A stretch of 64,000 bases of DNA from Catellatospora sp. TT07R-123 (GCF_018327705.1 NZ_BNEM01000001.1:2728001-2792000); one strand, 5' to 3'; shown: positions 32,992 to 41,601, counted from the stretch's first letter. Notes: generated by a model not told the origin, from the letters alone. Numbers and translations are program-made.

Positions 32992-33417
32992 TCAGTGCTC
33001 CGCGGTGCGCCGGGTGCCGGTGTAGTACTCGAACAGCAGCGCCGAGGCCGACAGCAGCACGCAGATGATGCCGAGCGCGATCAGCCACCACATCCAGAAC
33101 ACCAGGCCGAGCGAGGCGATCAGGGCCGAGACCGCGATGCCGAACGGCCAGTAGCTGCCGGGGCTGAAGAAGCCCAGCTCACCGGCGCCGTCGGCGATCT
33201 CGGCGTCGAGCCGGTCCTCCGGGCGCAGGTCGATGCGGCGCGACACGAACCAGAAGTAGCCGCCGCACATCGCGCACAGCAGCGTCGACATGATCAGCGC
33301 CACGACGCCGATCCACTCGACGCCGCCCAGGGTGTGGTTCGTCCACCAGCCGTAGACCGCGGCGGTGACGATGAGGAACAGCGAGACGCCGACAAAGATG
33401 CGGTATTCCGTCTTCAT
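32992..33417 (-). CDS. ctaF: Cytochrome c oxidase subunit IV CtaF
   Basis: A 141-residue actinobacterial-type subunit 4 of the aa3 oxidase with four TM helices in two pairs separated by a charged loop (RRIDLRPEDRLDAEIADGAGE). The start MKTEYRIFVGVSLFLI is highly typical. It follows ctaC by 6 nt, so the two are co-transcribed. In Streptomyces ctaD lies between ctaC and ctaF; here it does not. Confidence 0.94.
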   Translation of the reverse strand: MKTEYRIFVGVSLFLIVTAAVYGWWTNHTLGGVEWIGVVALIMSTLLCAMCGGYFWFVSRRIDLRPEDRLDAEIADGAGELGFFSPGSYWPFGIAVSALIASLGLVFWMWWLIALGIICVLLSASALLFEYYTGTRRTAEH

Positions 33418-33423
33418 GGTTGC

Positions 33424-34296
33424 TCAGCCCTTGTCCGCGTCACGCTTGGTCGGGAACGGCACGGTCGTCGTCGCGTACGGCGCCTCACCGATGGCGGTCA
33501 GGGCCTCCGGCGTGGTCTTGCCCGCCTTCAGCGCCGCGACGTACTGCGCGAACTTCTCGGGGGTCACCGTGCGCAGCTCGAAGTTCATCATCGAGTGGTA
33601 GGTGCCGCACAGCTCGGCGCAGCGGCCGACGAAGTGGCCCTCCTGCGTCGCCGTCACCTGGAACTCGTTGTAGACGCTGCCCGGGAAGACGTCGCGCTTG
33701 AACAGCAGCTCCGGCACCCAGAACGAGTGGATGACGTCCTGGCTGTGCTCGCGGAAGCGCACCGTCCGGTTGATCGGGATGACCACGATCGGGATGTAGC
33801 TGCTGTCACCGACCGTGCTCTCCACCACCGGGGCGTCGATCGCGTTGCCCTCGGGGTAGTTGAACTGCCAGTTCCACTTGAACGCGACCACGTCGACGGT
33901 GACGTCGGGGTTGGCCGACACCTTGTTCACGTCGGTCTGGATCACGGCCGTGTAGTAGAACAGCACCGAGATCACCAGGAACGGCAGCACCGTGTACAGG
34001 ATCTCGATCGGCAGGTTGAACCGCGTCTGCGTCGGCAGCTCGGAACCGACCTTGCCGCGCCGGTACATGCCGATGCACCAGAAGATGAGGCCCCAGACGA
34101 ATACGCCGACCAGCATGGCGGCGACCACGGAACCGATCCACAGGTCGTACATGCGCTGCGACTGCTCGGTGATCCCGCCCTGGGGCCAGCCGAAGCCGCC
34201 GAAGGCCGAACCGACGTCACATCCACCGAGCAGTGTCACCGCGGCGACCGACATCGCGCTCAGGCCGACGGCTCGTCTGCGGGCTCGTGTTGCCAC
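33424..34296 (-). CDS. ctaC: Cytochrome c oxidase subunit II CtaC (lipoprotein)
   Basis: A 290-residue subunit II that takes electrons from cytochrome cc at the CuA site. It has a lipoprotein signal ending LLGGC (about residues 21-25), two TM helices, and the CuA ligands: His in VIHSFWVPE, then CAELCGTYHSMM with two Cys, His and Met. GTG 34296 was preferred because AGGAG lies 6 nt upstream; the GTG one codon earlier is possible, and longer extensions would disrupt the signal peptide. Confidence 0.94.
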   Translation of the reverse strand: MATRARRRAVGLSAMSVAAVTLLGGCDVGSAFGGFGWPQGGITEQSQRMYDLWIGSVVAAMLVGVFVWGLIFWCIGMYRRGKVGSELPTQTRFNLPIEILYTVLPFLVISVLFYYTAVIQTDVNKVSANPDVTVDVVAFKWNWQFNYPEGNAIDAPVVESTVGDSSYIPIVVIPINRTVRFREHSQDVIHSFWVPELLFKRDVFPGSVYNEFQVTATQEGHFVGRCAELCGTYHSMMNFELRTVTPEKFAQYVAALKAGKTTPEALTAIGEAPYATTTVPFPTKRDADKG

Positions 34297-34469
34297 CACC
34301 TGCTCCTGCCTCTCTAGCAGCGTCACCTTCGGACGCACCGCTGAGGGCGTGACCGACGGTCGCAGAGTACTCGACCCAGGGCCTCCGGCCGGGCCTGGGG
34401 TCGGCCCGGAAAACCGGCGTGTCCGCGGGTTCACCGACGGCGGCGCGCGCCGCCACTGCTAGATCACGA

Positions 34470-34475
34470 TACCGT
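34470..34475 (+). promoter_or_regulatory. Putative -10 (TACCGT), leaderless desulfurase gene
   Basis: TACCGT ends 6 nt before GTG 34482; the intervening G run could also serve as a weak ribosome-binding site. Confidence 0.4.
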
Positions 34476-34481
34476 CGGGGG

Positions 34482-35663
34482 GTGGCAGATCCCCGGCAGG
34501 TTGGCCCTATCGGCCGCGGCGACGACATACCGGCGGCGTACTTCGATGCCGCCACCGCGGCACCGCCGCACCCCGCGGCCCGAGAAGCACTGCTCGCGGC
34601 ACTGGATGACGGCTGGGCCGACCCGGGCAAGCTCTACACGCAGGCCCGGCGGTCCCGCCGCCTGCTGGACGCGGCGCGGGCCACGGTCGCCGAAGTCCTG
34701 GGGGTACGGCCCGACGAGGTGACTTTCACCGCCAGCGGCACCGCCGCCGTGCACGCCGCCGTCCTGGGTGGACTGGCCGGGCGCAGGCGCGCCGGGGCGG
34801 CGCTGGTCCGCTCCGCGATCGAGCACTCGGCCGTGCTGCACGCCGGGCAGCGCCACACCGCCGCGGGCGGGACCGAGGTGGAAGTGCCCGTCGACCGGCT
34901 CGGCCGGGTCGACCTCGACGCGTGGCGGGCCGCCGTCGCCGCCCCCGGCACCGCGCTGGCCTGCCTGATCAGCGCCAGCCACGAGGTCGGCACGGTGCAA
35001 CCGGTGGTGGAAGCCGCCGCCGCCTGCGCCGAGGCGGGGGTGCCGCTGCTGGTCGACGCGGCCGTGTCGCTGGGCCGGGTCCCGGTGCCGGGCGGCTGGC
35101 AGCTGCTCACCGGCAGCGCCCGCAAGTGGGGCGGGCCGCCCGGGGTCGGGCTGATGGTGCTGCGCAAGGGCACCCGCTGGGTCTCGCCGTACCCGGCCGA
35201 CGACCGGGAGTCCGGCCGCGCCGCGGGCGCTCCCGACCTGCCCGCGATCGTCGCCGCGGCGGCCTCGCTGCACGCGGTGCACGCCGAGTCCGCCGCCGAG
35301 GCGGCCCGCCTGTCCGCCCTGGTCGATCGCGTACGCGCCACCGTCGCGGCGACCGTGCCCGATGTGGAGATCGTCGGCGACCCGGTCGACCGGCTCCCGC
35401 ACGTGGTGACCTTCTCCTGCCTGTACGTCGACGGCGAGGCGTTGCTGTCCGCGCTGGACCGGCGCGGCTTCGCCGTGTCGTCCGGCTCGGCGTGCACCTC
35501 CTCGACGCTGGTGCCCAGCCACGTGCTGGCCGCCATGGGGGTGCTCACCCACGGCAACGTACGGCTGTCGCTGCACCGCGGCACCACCGCCGAACAGGTC
35601 GACCGCTTCCTGGCCGAGCTGCCCGGCATCGTCGCGGCCCTGCGCGCGGAGGTGGGGATGTGA
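34482..35663 (+). CDS. Cysteine desulfurase-like PLP enzyme (IscS/NifS class)
   Basis: A 393-residue class V aminotransferase-fold enzyme expected to release sulfur from cysteine. The PLP lysine is Lys215 in GSARKWGG and the persulfide cysteine is Cys338 in VSSGSACTSS. Some PLP-contact positions are unusual: the NEVG motif reads HEVG (168-170), the VDATQ motif reads VDAAV, and the SxHK histidine is Arg. The overlap with a TusA gene (GTGA) supports a sulfur-transfer role. Because of these changes activity should be regarded as likely, not certain. Confidence 0.85.
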   Translation: MADPRQVGPIGRGDDIPAAYFDAATAAPPHPAAREALLAALDDGWADPGKLYTQARRSRRLLDAARATVAEVLGVRPDEVTFTASGTAAVHAAVLGGLAGRRRAGAALVRSAIEHSAVLHAGQRHTAAGGTEVEVPVDRLGRVDLDAWRAAVAAPGTALACLISASHEVGTVQPVVEAAAACAEAGVPLLVDAAVSLGRVPVPGGWQLLTGSARKWGGPPGVGLMVLRKGTRWVSPYPADDRESGRAAGAPDLPAIVAAAASLHAVHAESAAEAARLSALVDRVRATVAATVPDVEIVGDPVDRLPHVVTFSCLYVDGEALLSALDRRGFAVSSGSACTSSTLVPSHVLAAMGVLTHGNVRLSLHRGTTAEQVDRFLAELPGIVAALRAEVGM

Positions 35664-35923
35664 CCGGGCAGCCCCCCGTGCCCGCCGCCCCCGCCGACCC
35701 GGTCGAGACACTCGACTGCCTGGGCCAGCGCTGCCCGCTGCCGGTGATCGCGCTGGCCCGGCGCTTCCCGTCGATCCCGGTCGGGGCGGTGGTCCGGGTG
35801 CTGGCCGACGATCCCGCCGCCGCCGTCGACATCCCCGCGTGGTGCCGCATGCGCGCCCAGCAGTACGTCGGCGCCGTCTCGGTCGGCGGCCGGCCCGCCT
35901 TCGACGTACGCCGCCTCAGCTGA
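35660..35923 (+). CDS. tusA: TusA-family sulfur carrier protein
   Basis: An 87-residue sulfur carrier. The catalytic cysteine is Cys25 in RCPLPV, the CPxP motif that defines the family; a second cysteine (Cys20) precedes it. It would take a persulfide from the adjacent IscS-like enzyme and hand it on for tRNA thiolation, cofactor synthesis or similar. The GTG start overlaps the desulfurase stop and has GGAGG about 7 nt upstream. The N-terminus is longer and more Pro/Ala-rich than in E. coli TusA. Confidence 0.92.
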   Translation: MTGQPPVPAAPADPVETLDCLGQRCPLPVIALARRFPSIPVGAVVRVLADDPAAAVDIPAWCRMRAQQYVGAVSVGGRPAFDVRRLS

Positions 35924-36032
35924 GCCGTCGCCCCCGCAGCGCACCCGCGACAGCCGCACACGCGAACGCCGCCCGGGCCACGGTCGTGCCGGGTGCGGCA
36001 CGGCAGGGCTCAGGCGGCGTGGGCGATGCGGG

Positions 36033-37022
36033 TCAGAGGGTGGGCGCGCCCAGGTGGGGGCGCAGGTCGGCGGCGGCGGCCTCGCCGTACGACTCGGCGA
36101 TCCGCTTGAGGAAGTTGTCGGGGTCGACGTCGTACTCCTGGGTGCCGACGGTCTCCAGGACGAGGGTGGCGAGCAGGGCGCCGGTCTGGGCGGCCCGCTC
36201 CAGGCCCAGGCCCCAGGACAGGGCGGCGAAGAAGCCGGCGCGGAAGCCGTCGCCGACGCCGGTCGGGTCGTACGCCTGGATCTCGCGCGCCACGGGCACC
36301 CGGATCGTGCCGATCTCCCGGCCGGTGATCACGACGCCGTTCTTGCCCAGCGTGGTCACCCGGATCTGCACCCGCTCCAGCACCTGGTCGGCGGTGAGCC
36401 CGGTCTTGGCCTCCAGCAGGGAGTTCTCGTACTCGTTGGTGAGCAGGAACTGCGCGCCCTCGATGAGCTGGAGCACGTCCTCGCCGCCCATGCGGGCCAG
36501 CTGCTGCGACGGGTCGGCGGCGAAGGCGTAGCCGCGCTCGCGGCACTCCTGCGAGTGGCGCACCATCGCGACCGGGTCGTTCGCACCGACGATGACGAGG
36601 TCGAGGCCGCCGAGGCGGTCGTACACCGGCTTGAGCTCGATGTTGCGGGCCTCGCTCATCGCACCGGCGTAGAACGACGCGACCTGGCAGAGGTCCTCGT
36701 CGGTGGTGCACACGAAGCGGGCGGTGTGGGCGACCTCACTGACGTGCACCGAGTCACAGTCGACGCCGTGGCGCTCCAGCCACGAGCGGTAGTCGGCGAA
36801 GTCCGCGCCGACGGCGCCGACCAGCGCCGGGCGCAGGCCGAGCTTGCCCAGGCCGAAGGCGATGTTGGCGGCGACGCCGCCGCGCCGGATCACGAGGTCG
36901 TCGACGAGGAAGGACAGCGAGACCTTGTCGAGCTGGTCAGCGATGAGCTGGTCCGCGAAGCGGCCCGGAAAGTGCATCAAGTGATCTGTGGCGATGGATC
37001 CGGTAATGCACAGCTTGTTCAT
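36033..37022 (-). CDS. adoK: PfkB-family kinase, adenosine kinase-like
   Basis: A 329-residue ribokinase-fold kinase. PfkB signature 2 is DPTGVGDGFRAGF with the catalytic Asp, and the N-terminal GGVAANIAFGLGKLG matches signature 1. The gene has the same place (near ctaC and erpA) as M. tuberculosis Rv2202c, which is an adenosine kinase, so adenosine is the best guess; other sugars or nucleosides cannot be excluded. The ATG 37022 has GAGG 6 nt upstream, and TATAGGCT about 40 nt upstream could be the -10. Confidence 0.88.
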   Translation of the reverse strand: MNKLCITGSIATDHLMHFPGRFADQLIADQLDKVSLSFLVDDLVIRRGGVAANIAFGLGKLGLRPALVGAVGADFADYRSWLERHGVDCDSVHVSEVAHTARFVCTTDEDLCQVASFYAGAMSEARNIELKPVYDRLGGLDLVIVGANDPVAMVRHSQECRERGYAFAADPSQQLARMGGEDVLQLIEGAQFLLTNEYENSLLEAKTGLTADQVLERVQIRVTTLGKNGVVITGREIGTIRVPVAREIQAYDPTGVGDGFRAGFFAALSWGLGLERAAQTGALLATLVLETVGTQEYDVDPDNFLKRIAESYGEAAAADLRPHLGAPTL

Positions 37023-37081
37023 GACTGACCTCGGGGTCGGCTTGGGGCGGGGGCCCGCAAAGCCTATAGGCCGGACACGAA

Positions 37082-37115
37082 GCAGCGGCACTCGCACGTT
37101 GCCGAGTGCCGCTGC
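37082..37115 (-). terminator. Perfect 13-bp hairpin terminator past erpA
   Basis: GCAGCGGCACTCG (37082-37094) pairs with CGAGTGCCGCTGC (37103-37115) around an 8-nt loop, between the erpA 3' end and the kinase gene. Confidence 0.75.
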
Positions 37116-37140
37116 GTGTTGCCCGCCCTGGTGGCGCGCC

Positions 37141-37207
37141 TTCGCTTCTTCCCTGAGCCTTCGGCTCAGTGACAGAGCCTTCGCTTCCCCTGAGCTTCGG
37201 CTCAGTG
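37141..37207 (-). repeat. Tandem duplicated UUCG-type hairpins at the erpA 3' end
   Basis: Two near-identical units (37141-37171 and 37180-37207) each contain a hairpin: CTGAGCC/GGCTCAG at 37153-37169 and CTGAGC/GCTCAG with a TTCG loop at 37190-37205. The second overlaps the erpA stop codon. Confidence 0.65.
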
Positions 37208-37549
37208 GAAGGAGTCGCCGCAGGCGCACGAGCCGCCCGCGTTCGGGTTGTCGATCGTGAAGCCCTGAGCGTCGATCCGGTCGGCGAAGTCGACCGAGGC
37301 GCCGTTCAGGTACGGCGCGCTCATGCGGTCGACGACGACCTCGACGCCGCCGAACTCCTTGACGATGTCGCCGTCCAGCGAGCGCTCGTCGAAGAAGAGC
37401 TGGTAGCGCAGCCCCGAGCAGCCGCCCGGCTGCACGGCGACCCGCAGCCGGAGGTCGTCACGACCCTCCTGCTCCAGCAGGGCCTTGACCTTCGCGGCCG
37501 CGACCTCGGTGAGGTTGATGCCGTCCGTCTTGATGTCGGGCGTCGTCAC
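37202..37549 (-). CDS. erpA: Iron-sulfur cluster insertion protein ErpA (A-type carrier)
   Basis: A 115-residue A-type carrier that delivers [4Fe-4S] or [2Fe-2S] clusters to apoproteins. The three ligands are present: Cys44 in PGGCSGLRY, Cys108 and Cys110 in SCACGDSFH. NadA, a [4Fe-4S] enzyme encoded 1.3 kb away, is a possible client. The GTG 37549 follows GGGGAG by 6 nt. The gene is followed by duplicated hairpins and a 13-bp terminator stem. Confidence 0.95.
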   Translation of the reverse strand: MTTPDIKTDGINLTEVAAAKVKALLEQEGRDDLRLRVAVQPGGCSGLRYQLFFDERSLDGDIVKEFGGVEVVVDRMSAPYLNGASVDFADRIDAQGFTIDNPNAGGSCACGDSFH

Positions 37550-37663
37550 GTGGTGCTCCCCAAGCGTGAAGTGCGGATAATCCTTGGAGGTAACGCTAGC
37601 GCGGGCCGGGTTGATTCCCCATCCCGCCTCACTGTCACCGACTCGGCGGTGGTGCGGGAGTGG

Positions 37664-38788
37664 TCAGCGGGACCACTGGCGGGCCAGGCGGGCGGCGAGT
37701 TCGCGCAGGCCGCGGGCGGGTTCGGCCAGGGCGGTCGCGACGTCGCCGAAGTGGTCGACCAGGGCGTACGCCTCGGTGACGCCCGCCACGCCCTGCTCCC
37801 GGCGGCCGGTGGTGACCCGTCCCGCCAGCACCACGCACGGGATGCCCAGGTCGCGGGCCGCCCCGGCCAGCCCCGAGATGGCCTTGCCGCGCAGCGACTG
37901 GTGGTCGAACGAGCCCTCGCCGGTGATCAGCAGGTCGGCCGACTCGATCACCTCGTCCAGGCCGGTCAGCTCGCGGACCAGGTCGATGCCGGAGGCGACC
38001 CGCCCGCCCAGGGCCAGCAGCGCCGCGCCGAGGCCCCCGGCGGCTCCCCCGCCGGGCAGTTCGGCCAGCCCGGCCGGGCACCCGGGCAGGTCGCGTTCGA
38101 GCACCCGCGCCCACTGGGCCAGCGCCCGGTCGAGCAGGCTGACGTCGGCGGGGGTGGCGCCCTTCTGCGGGCCGTACACGGCGGAGGCGCCGTGCAGGCC
38201 GGTCAGCGGGTTGTCGACGTCGGTGGCGGCGACCAGTTCGATCCCGGCCGGCAGCGGGCGGGCGTCCACGGCCAGCGAGGCGCACCCGGCCAGGGCCGCG
38301 CCGCCGGGGGCCAGCGGCGCCCCGTCGGCGGCGAGGCCGGCCGCACCGAGGGCGGCCAGCAGTCCGGCGCCCCCGTCGTTGGTGGCCGAGCCGCCCAGGC
38401 CCACCACGACCCGGGTGGCGCCGCGGTCGACGGCGGTCAGGATCAGGGTGCCCAGGCCGTACGAGGAGGCGGTCCTCGGGTCGCGCTCGGCCGGTGGCAC
38501 CAGGTGCAGGCCGCAGGCCTGCGCGCTCTCGACGTACGCGGTGGTCCCGGCCAGCAGCACCGTCGCGGCCGCCGGGCGGCCCAGCGGGTCGGTGGTGTCG
38601 ACCTCGACCAGCTGCCCGCCCACGGAGGCGTGCAGCACCTCGACGAACCCGGGGCCGCCGTCGGCGATCGGGCGGCAGACCAGCTCGTCGCCGGGGGCGG
38701 TCTGGTGCCAGCCCGCGGCGACCGCCTGGGCGGCCTCGACCGCGCTCAGGGTGCCGGCGAACTTGTCGGGACAGATCAGCACGCGCAT
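37664..38788 (-). CDS. glxK: Glycerate kinase (GlxK/GarK family)
   Basis: A 374-residue kinase that phosphorylates glycerate. It has the start LICPDKFAGTLSAVEAAQA, ADGGPGFVEVL (where relatives have DGGEGT), QKGATPADVSLLD, and the glycine-rich GLGGSATNDGGAGLLAALG. Location next to erpA is the same as M. tuberculosis Rv2205c. The Glu-to-Pro change in the DGGEG motif is worth noting but is probably tolerated. TAGGGT ends 6 nt before the ATG, so it is likely leaderless. Confidence 0.92.
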   Translation of the reverse strand: MRVLICPDKFAGTLSAVEAAQAVAAGWHQTAPGDELVCRPIADGGPGFVEVLHASVGGQLVEVDTTDPLGRPAAATVLLAGTTAYVESAQACGLHLVPPAERDPRTASSYGLGTLILTAVDRGATRVVVGLGGSATNDGGAGLLAALGAAGLAADGAPLAPGGAALAGCASLAVDARPLPAGIELVAATDVDNPLTGLHGASAVYGPQKGATPADVSLLDRALAQWARVLERDLPGCPAGLAELPGGGAAGGLGAALLALGGRVASGIDLVRELTGLDEVIESADLLITGEGSFDHQSLRGKAISGLAGAARDLGIPCVVLAGRVTTGRREQGVAGVTEAYALVDHFGDVATALAEPARGLRELAARLARQWSR

Positions 38789-38794
38789 GCCAGC

Positions 38795-38800
38795 ACCCTA
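38795..38800 (-). promoter_or_regulatory. Putative -10 (TAGGGT), leaderless glycerate kinase
   Basis: TAGGGT on the minus strand ends 6 nt before ATG 38788. Confidence 0.5.
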
Positions 38801-38894
38801 GTAAAGCGCTTTCCCGTCCGCGCGCCGAGACCGTGGGGCAGGCCACAGCGCCGCGGGCGACGACGACGGGTGGGGTTGGTGCGAGTATGGACGC

Positions 38895-40049
38895 GTGACT
38901 GCATCAACCTCGGCCCCTGTGCTGTTACTGCTCGGTCGCGGCAAGGATCCCGACTCCGAGCGCGGCGTCGACTGTCCGGGCGACCTGCCCGCGCCCAGCG
39001 ACCCCGGCCTGGTCGAACGGGCCCGCGCCGCGAAGGCCGCCCTCGGCGACCGCGTCTTCGTGCTGGGTCACCACTACCAGCGCGACGAGGTCATCCAGTT
39101 CGCCGACGTCACCGGCGACTCCTTCAAGCTGGCCCGCGAGGCGGCGGCACGCCCCGACGCGGAGTTCATCGTCTTCTGCGGCGTGCACTTCATGGCCGAG
39201 TCGGCCGACATCCTCACCTCCGAGGCGCAGAAGGTGGTGCTGCCGGATCTGGCGGCGGGCTGCTCGATGGCGGACATGGCGGTGCTGGAGCAGGTCGAGC
39301 AGTGCTGGGACCTGCTGTCCGACCTCGGCATCGCCGGGTCGACGGTGCCGGTGACCTACATGAACTCCTCGGCCGACATCAAGGGGTTCGTGGGCCGCAA
39401 CGGCGGCGTGGTGTGCACCTCGTCCAACGCCAAGCGCGCCCTGGACTGGGCGTTCGAGCAGGGCGAGAAGGTGTTGTTCCTGCCGGACCAGCACCTGGGG
39501 CGCAACACCGCGGTGCTGGAGATGGGCTACTCGCTGGACGACTGCGTGCTCTACGACCCGCACAAGCCCAACGGCGGCCTGACCGACCAGCAGCTGCGCG
39601 ACGCGAAGATGATCCTGTGGCGCGGGCACTGCTCGGTGCACGGGCGCTTCACCCGCGAGAACGTGCTGGCGATGCGCGAGCAGGTGCCGGGCGTCAACAT
39701 CCTGGTGCACCCGGAGTGCCGCCACGACGTGGTGACCGCGGCCGACTACGTGGGCTCGACGGAGTACATCATCAAGACGCTGGACGCGGCCGAGCCCGGC
39801 TCGAAGTGGGCCGTGGGCACCGAGCTGAACCTGGTGCGCCGCCTGGCCGGGATGCACCCGGACAAGCAGGTCATGTTCCTGGAGAAGACGGTCTGCTACT
39901 GCTCGACGATGAACCGGATCGACCTGCCGCACCTGGTATGGGCGCTGGAGGAGCTGGTCGCGGGCCGGGTGCCCAACCAGATCACGGTCGACCCGGACAC
40001 CGCGCACCACGCGCGGGTGGCGCTTGATCAGATGCTGGCCCTGCCGTAG
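38895..40049 (+). CDS. nadA: Quinolinate synthase
   Basis: Condenses iminoaspartate and dihydroxyacetone phosphate to quinolinate in NAD synthesis. The 384-residue protein has LGHHYQRDEVIQFAD, CGVHFMAESADIL, and cysteines for the [4Fe-4S] cluster in AAGCSMAD, RGHCSVHGRF and TVCYCSTMN. No nadB or nadC is adjacent, so the pathway is split in this genome. GTG 38895 is preceded by GAGTAT at 6 nt, a weak match to the leaderless pattern seen elsewhere in the window. It ends in a rho-independent terminator. Confidence 0.96.
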   Translation: MTASTSAPVLLLLGRGKDPDSERGVDCPGDLPAPSDPGLVERARAAKAALGDRVFVLGHHYQRDEVIQFADVTGDSFKLAREAAARPDAEFIVFCGVHFMAESADILTSEAQKVVLPDLAAGCSMADMAVLEQVEQCWDLLSDLGIAGSTVPVTYMNSSADIKGFVGRNGGVVCTSSNAKRALDWAFEQGEKVLFLPDQHLGRNTAVLEMGYSLDDCVLYDPHKPNGGLTDQQLRDAKMILWRGHCSVHGRFTRENVLAMREQVPGVNILVHPECRHDVVTAADYVGSTEYIIKTLDAAEPGSKWAVGTELNLVRRLAGMHPDKQVMFLEKTVCYCSTMNRIDLPHLVWALEELVAGRVPNQITVDPDTAHHARVALDQMLALP

Positions 40050-40066
40050 GCGTTCTGTAACTCTGC

Positions 40067-40101
40067 GTACGGGCGCCGTGTCCGATTAGCGGCGCTCGTA
40101 C
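40067..40101 (+). terminator. Rho-independent terminator of nadA
   Basis: GTACGGGCGCCG (40067-40078) pairs with CGGCGCTCGTAC (40090-40101) with one mismatch and is followed by a short T-rich stretch (TTGTTT), the most classical terminator in the window. Confidence 0.75.
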
Positions 40102-40121
40102 TTGTTTAAGCTTCGCGTGTA

Positions 40122-40150
40122 TTCCGTCACACATCACTCAGCGCTATGCT
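40122..40150 (+). promoter_or_regulatory. Putative murA promoter
   Basis: TTCCGT (40122-40127) and TATGCT (40145-40150) are 17 nt apart, giving a leader of about 65 nt with an AGGAGG site before the TTG start. Confidence 0.45.
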
Positions 40151-40221
40151 GCCGAGGTTGCCCACCAGGCCCCGCCGTAAAGTTGCTGCCCGGCCCGTGT
40201 CTCATACCCAGGAGGTCTGCC

Positions 40222-41547
40222 TTGTCGGACATGCTCGTCGTCACCGGCGGAAACCCGTTGAAGGGTGAAGTCCGGGTCCGCGGGGCCAAGAACTTCGTGT
40301 CGAAGGCGATGGTGGCCACGGTCCTGGGCGAGTCGCCGAGCGTGATGTACGACGTGCCGCGCATCCGCGACGTCGAGATCGTCCGCGGCCTGCTGGAGCT
40401 GCACGGCGTCAAGGTGGTCGACGGCGAGCTGGACGGCGAGCTGCGCTTCGACCCGTCGAACGTCGAGCGCGCGGGCGTCGACGAGATCAACGTGCACGCC
40501 GGGTCGAGCCGCATCCCGATCCTGCTGTGCGGCCCGCTGCTGCACCGGCTCGGCCACGCGTTCATCCCCGACCTGGGCGGCTGCCACATCGGCCCGCGCC
40601 CGATCGACTACCACCTGGAGGCGCTGCGCCGCTTCGGTGCCGTGGTCGACAAGTCCCCCGAGGGCCTGCACCTGTCCGCGCCGGACGGCCTGCACGGCAT
40701 CAAGTACGAGCTGAACTACCCGTCGGTCGGGGCCACCGAGCAGATCCTGCTCACCGCCGTACGCGCCGAGGGCGTGACCGAGCTGAGCAACGCCGCGGTC
40801 GAGCCCGAGATCATCGACCTGATCTGCATCCTGCAGAAGATGGGCGCGATCATCAAGGTGCACACCAACCGGGTGATCGAGATCGAGGGCGTGCCGCACC
40901 TGGGCGGCTTCAGCCACCGGCCGATCCCCGACCGGATCGAGGCGGCGAGCTGGGCCTCGGCCGCGCTGGCCACCCGCGGCGACATCCTGGTCCGCGGCGC
41001 CCGCCAGGCCGACATGACCACGTTCCTGAACGTGTTCCGCAGCATCGGCGGCCAGTTCGAGATCGACGACAACCCGGTCGGCGGCGGCATCCGGTTCTGG
41101 CACCCCGGCGGCGACCTGCGCGCGGTGGCGCTGGAGACCGACGTGCACCCCGGTTTCATGACCGACTGGCAGCAGCCGCTGGTCGTGGCGCTGACCCAGG
41201 CCAACGGCCTGTCGGTGGTGCACGAGACGGTGTACGAGAAGCGCTTCGGCTACACCAGCGCGCTCAACCAGATGGGCGCGAACATCCAGGTCTACCAGGA
41301 GTGCCTGGGCGGCACCCCGTGCCGCTTCGGCCGCCGCGGCTTCCGGCACTCGGCGGTCATCGCCGGCCCGGCCAAGCTGCACGCCACCGACCTGGTCATC
41401 CCGGACCTGCGCGCCGGGTTCAGCCACCTGATCGCGGCCCTGGCCGCCGAGGGCACCTCGCGGGTGCACGGCGTCGACCTGATCAACCGGGGCTACGAGG
41501 ACTTCGAGGCCAAGCTCGCCGGTCTCGGCGCCACGGTCTCGCGCTGA
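40222..41547 (+). CDS. murA: UDP-N-acetylglucosamine 1-carboxyvinyltransferase
   Basis: First committed step of peptidoglycan synthesis, transferring enolpyruvate from PEP to UDP-GlcNAc. The 441-residue EPT-fold enzyme has RVRGAKNFVSKAMVA near the start, the PEP-binding loop cysteine Cys121 in LGGCHIGPRP (so fosfomycin-sensitive type), and WQQPLVVALTQANG. Start is TTG 40222, six nt after a perfect AGGAGG (40210-40215); ATG 40231 is too far. The actinobacterial HIGPRP loop differs from the E. coli AIGARP but matches Streptomyces homologues as I recall them. Confidence 0.95.
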   Translation: MSDMLVVTGGNPLKGEVRVRGAKNFVSKAMVATVLGESPSVMYDVPRIRDVEIVRGLLELHGVKVVDGELDGELRFDPSNVERAGVDEINVHAGSSRIPILLCGPLLHRLGHAFIPDLGGCHIGPRPIDYHLEALRRFGAVVDKSPEGLHLSAPDGLHGIKYELNYPSVGATEQILLTAVRAEGVTELSNAAVEPEIIDLICILQKMGAIIKVHTNRVIEIEGVPHLGGFSHRPIPDRIEAASWASAALATRGDILVRGARQADMTTFLNVFRSIGGQFEIDDNPVGGGIRFWHPGGDLRAVALETDVHPGFMTDWQQPLVVALTQANGLSVVHETVYEKRFGYTSALNQMGANIQVYQECLGGTPCRFGRRGFRHSAVIAGPAKLHATDLVIPDLRAGFSHLIAALAAEGTSRVHGVDLINRGYEDFEAKLAGLGATVSR

Positions 41548-41555
41548 CGAGCTGA

Positions 41556-41601
41556 GGAAGGGGCCCCTCTCATCGCGCCGCGATGGGGAAGGGCCCCTTC
41601 T
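41556..41601 (+). terminator. Hairpin terminator of murA
   Basis: AAGGGGCCC near 41558 pairs with GGGCCCCTT near 41591, and an inner CATCG/CGATG continues the stem. It lies about 10 nt past the stop. Confidence 0.65.

Noticed and set aside
33418-33423. A lost or broken ctaD between ctaC and ctaF
   Set aside because: The gap is 6 nt with no remnant; absence from this site is normal in mycobacteria.
37169-40027. 952-codon open frame on the plus strand
   Set aside because: It runs antisense to erpA and glycerate kinase and out of frame through nadA, all of which have complete motifs.
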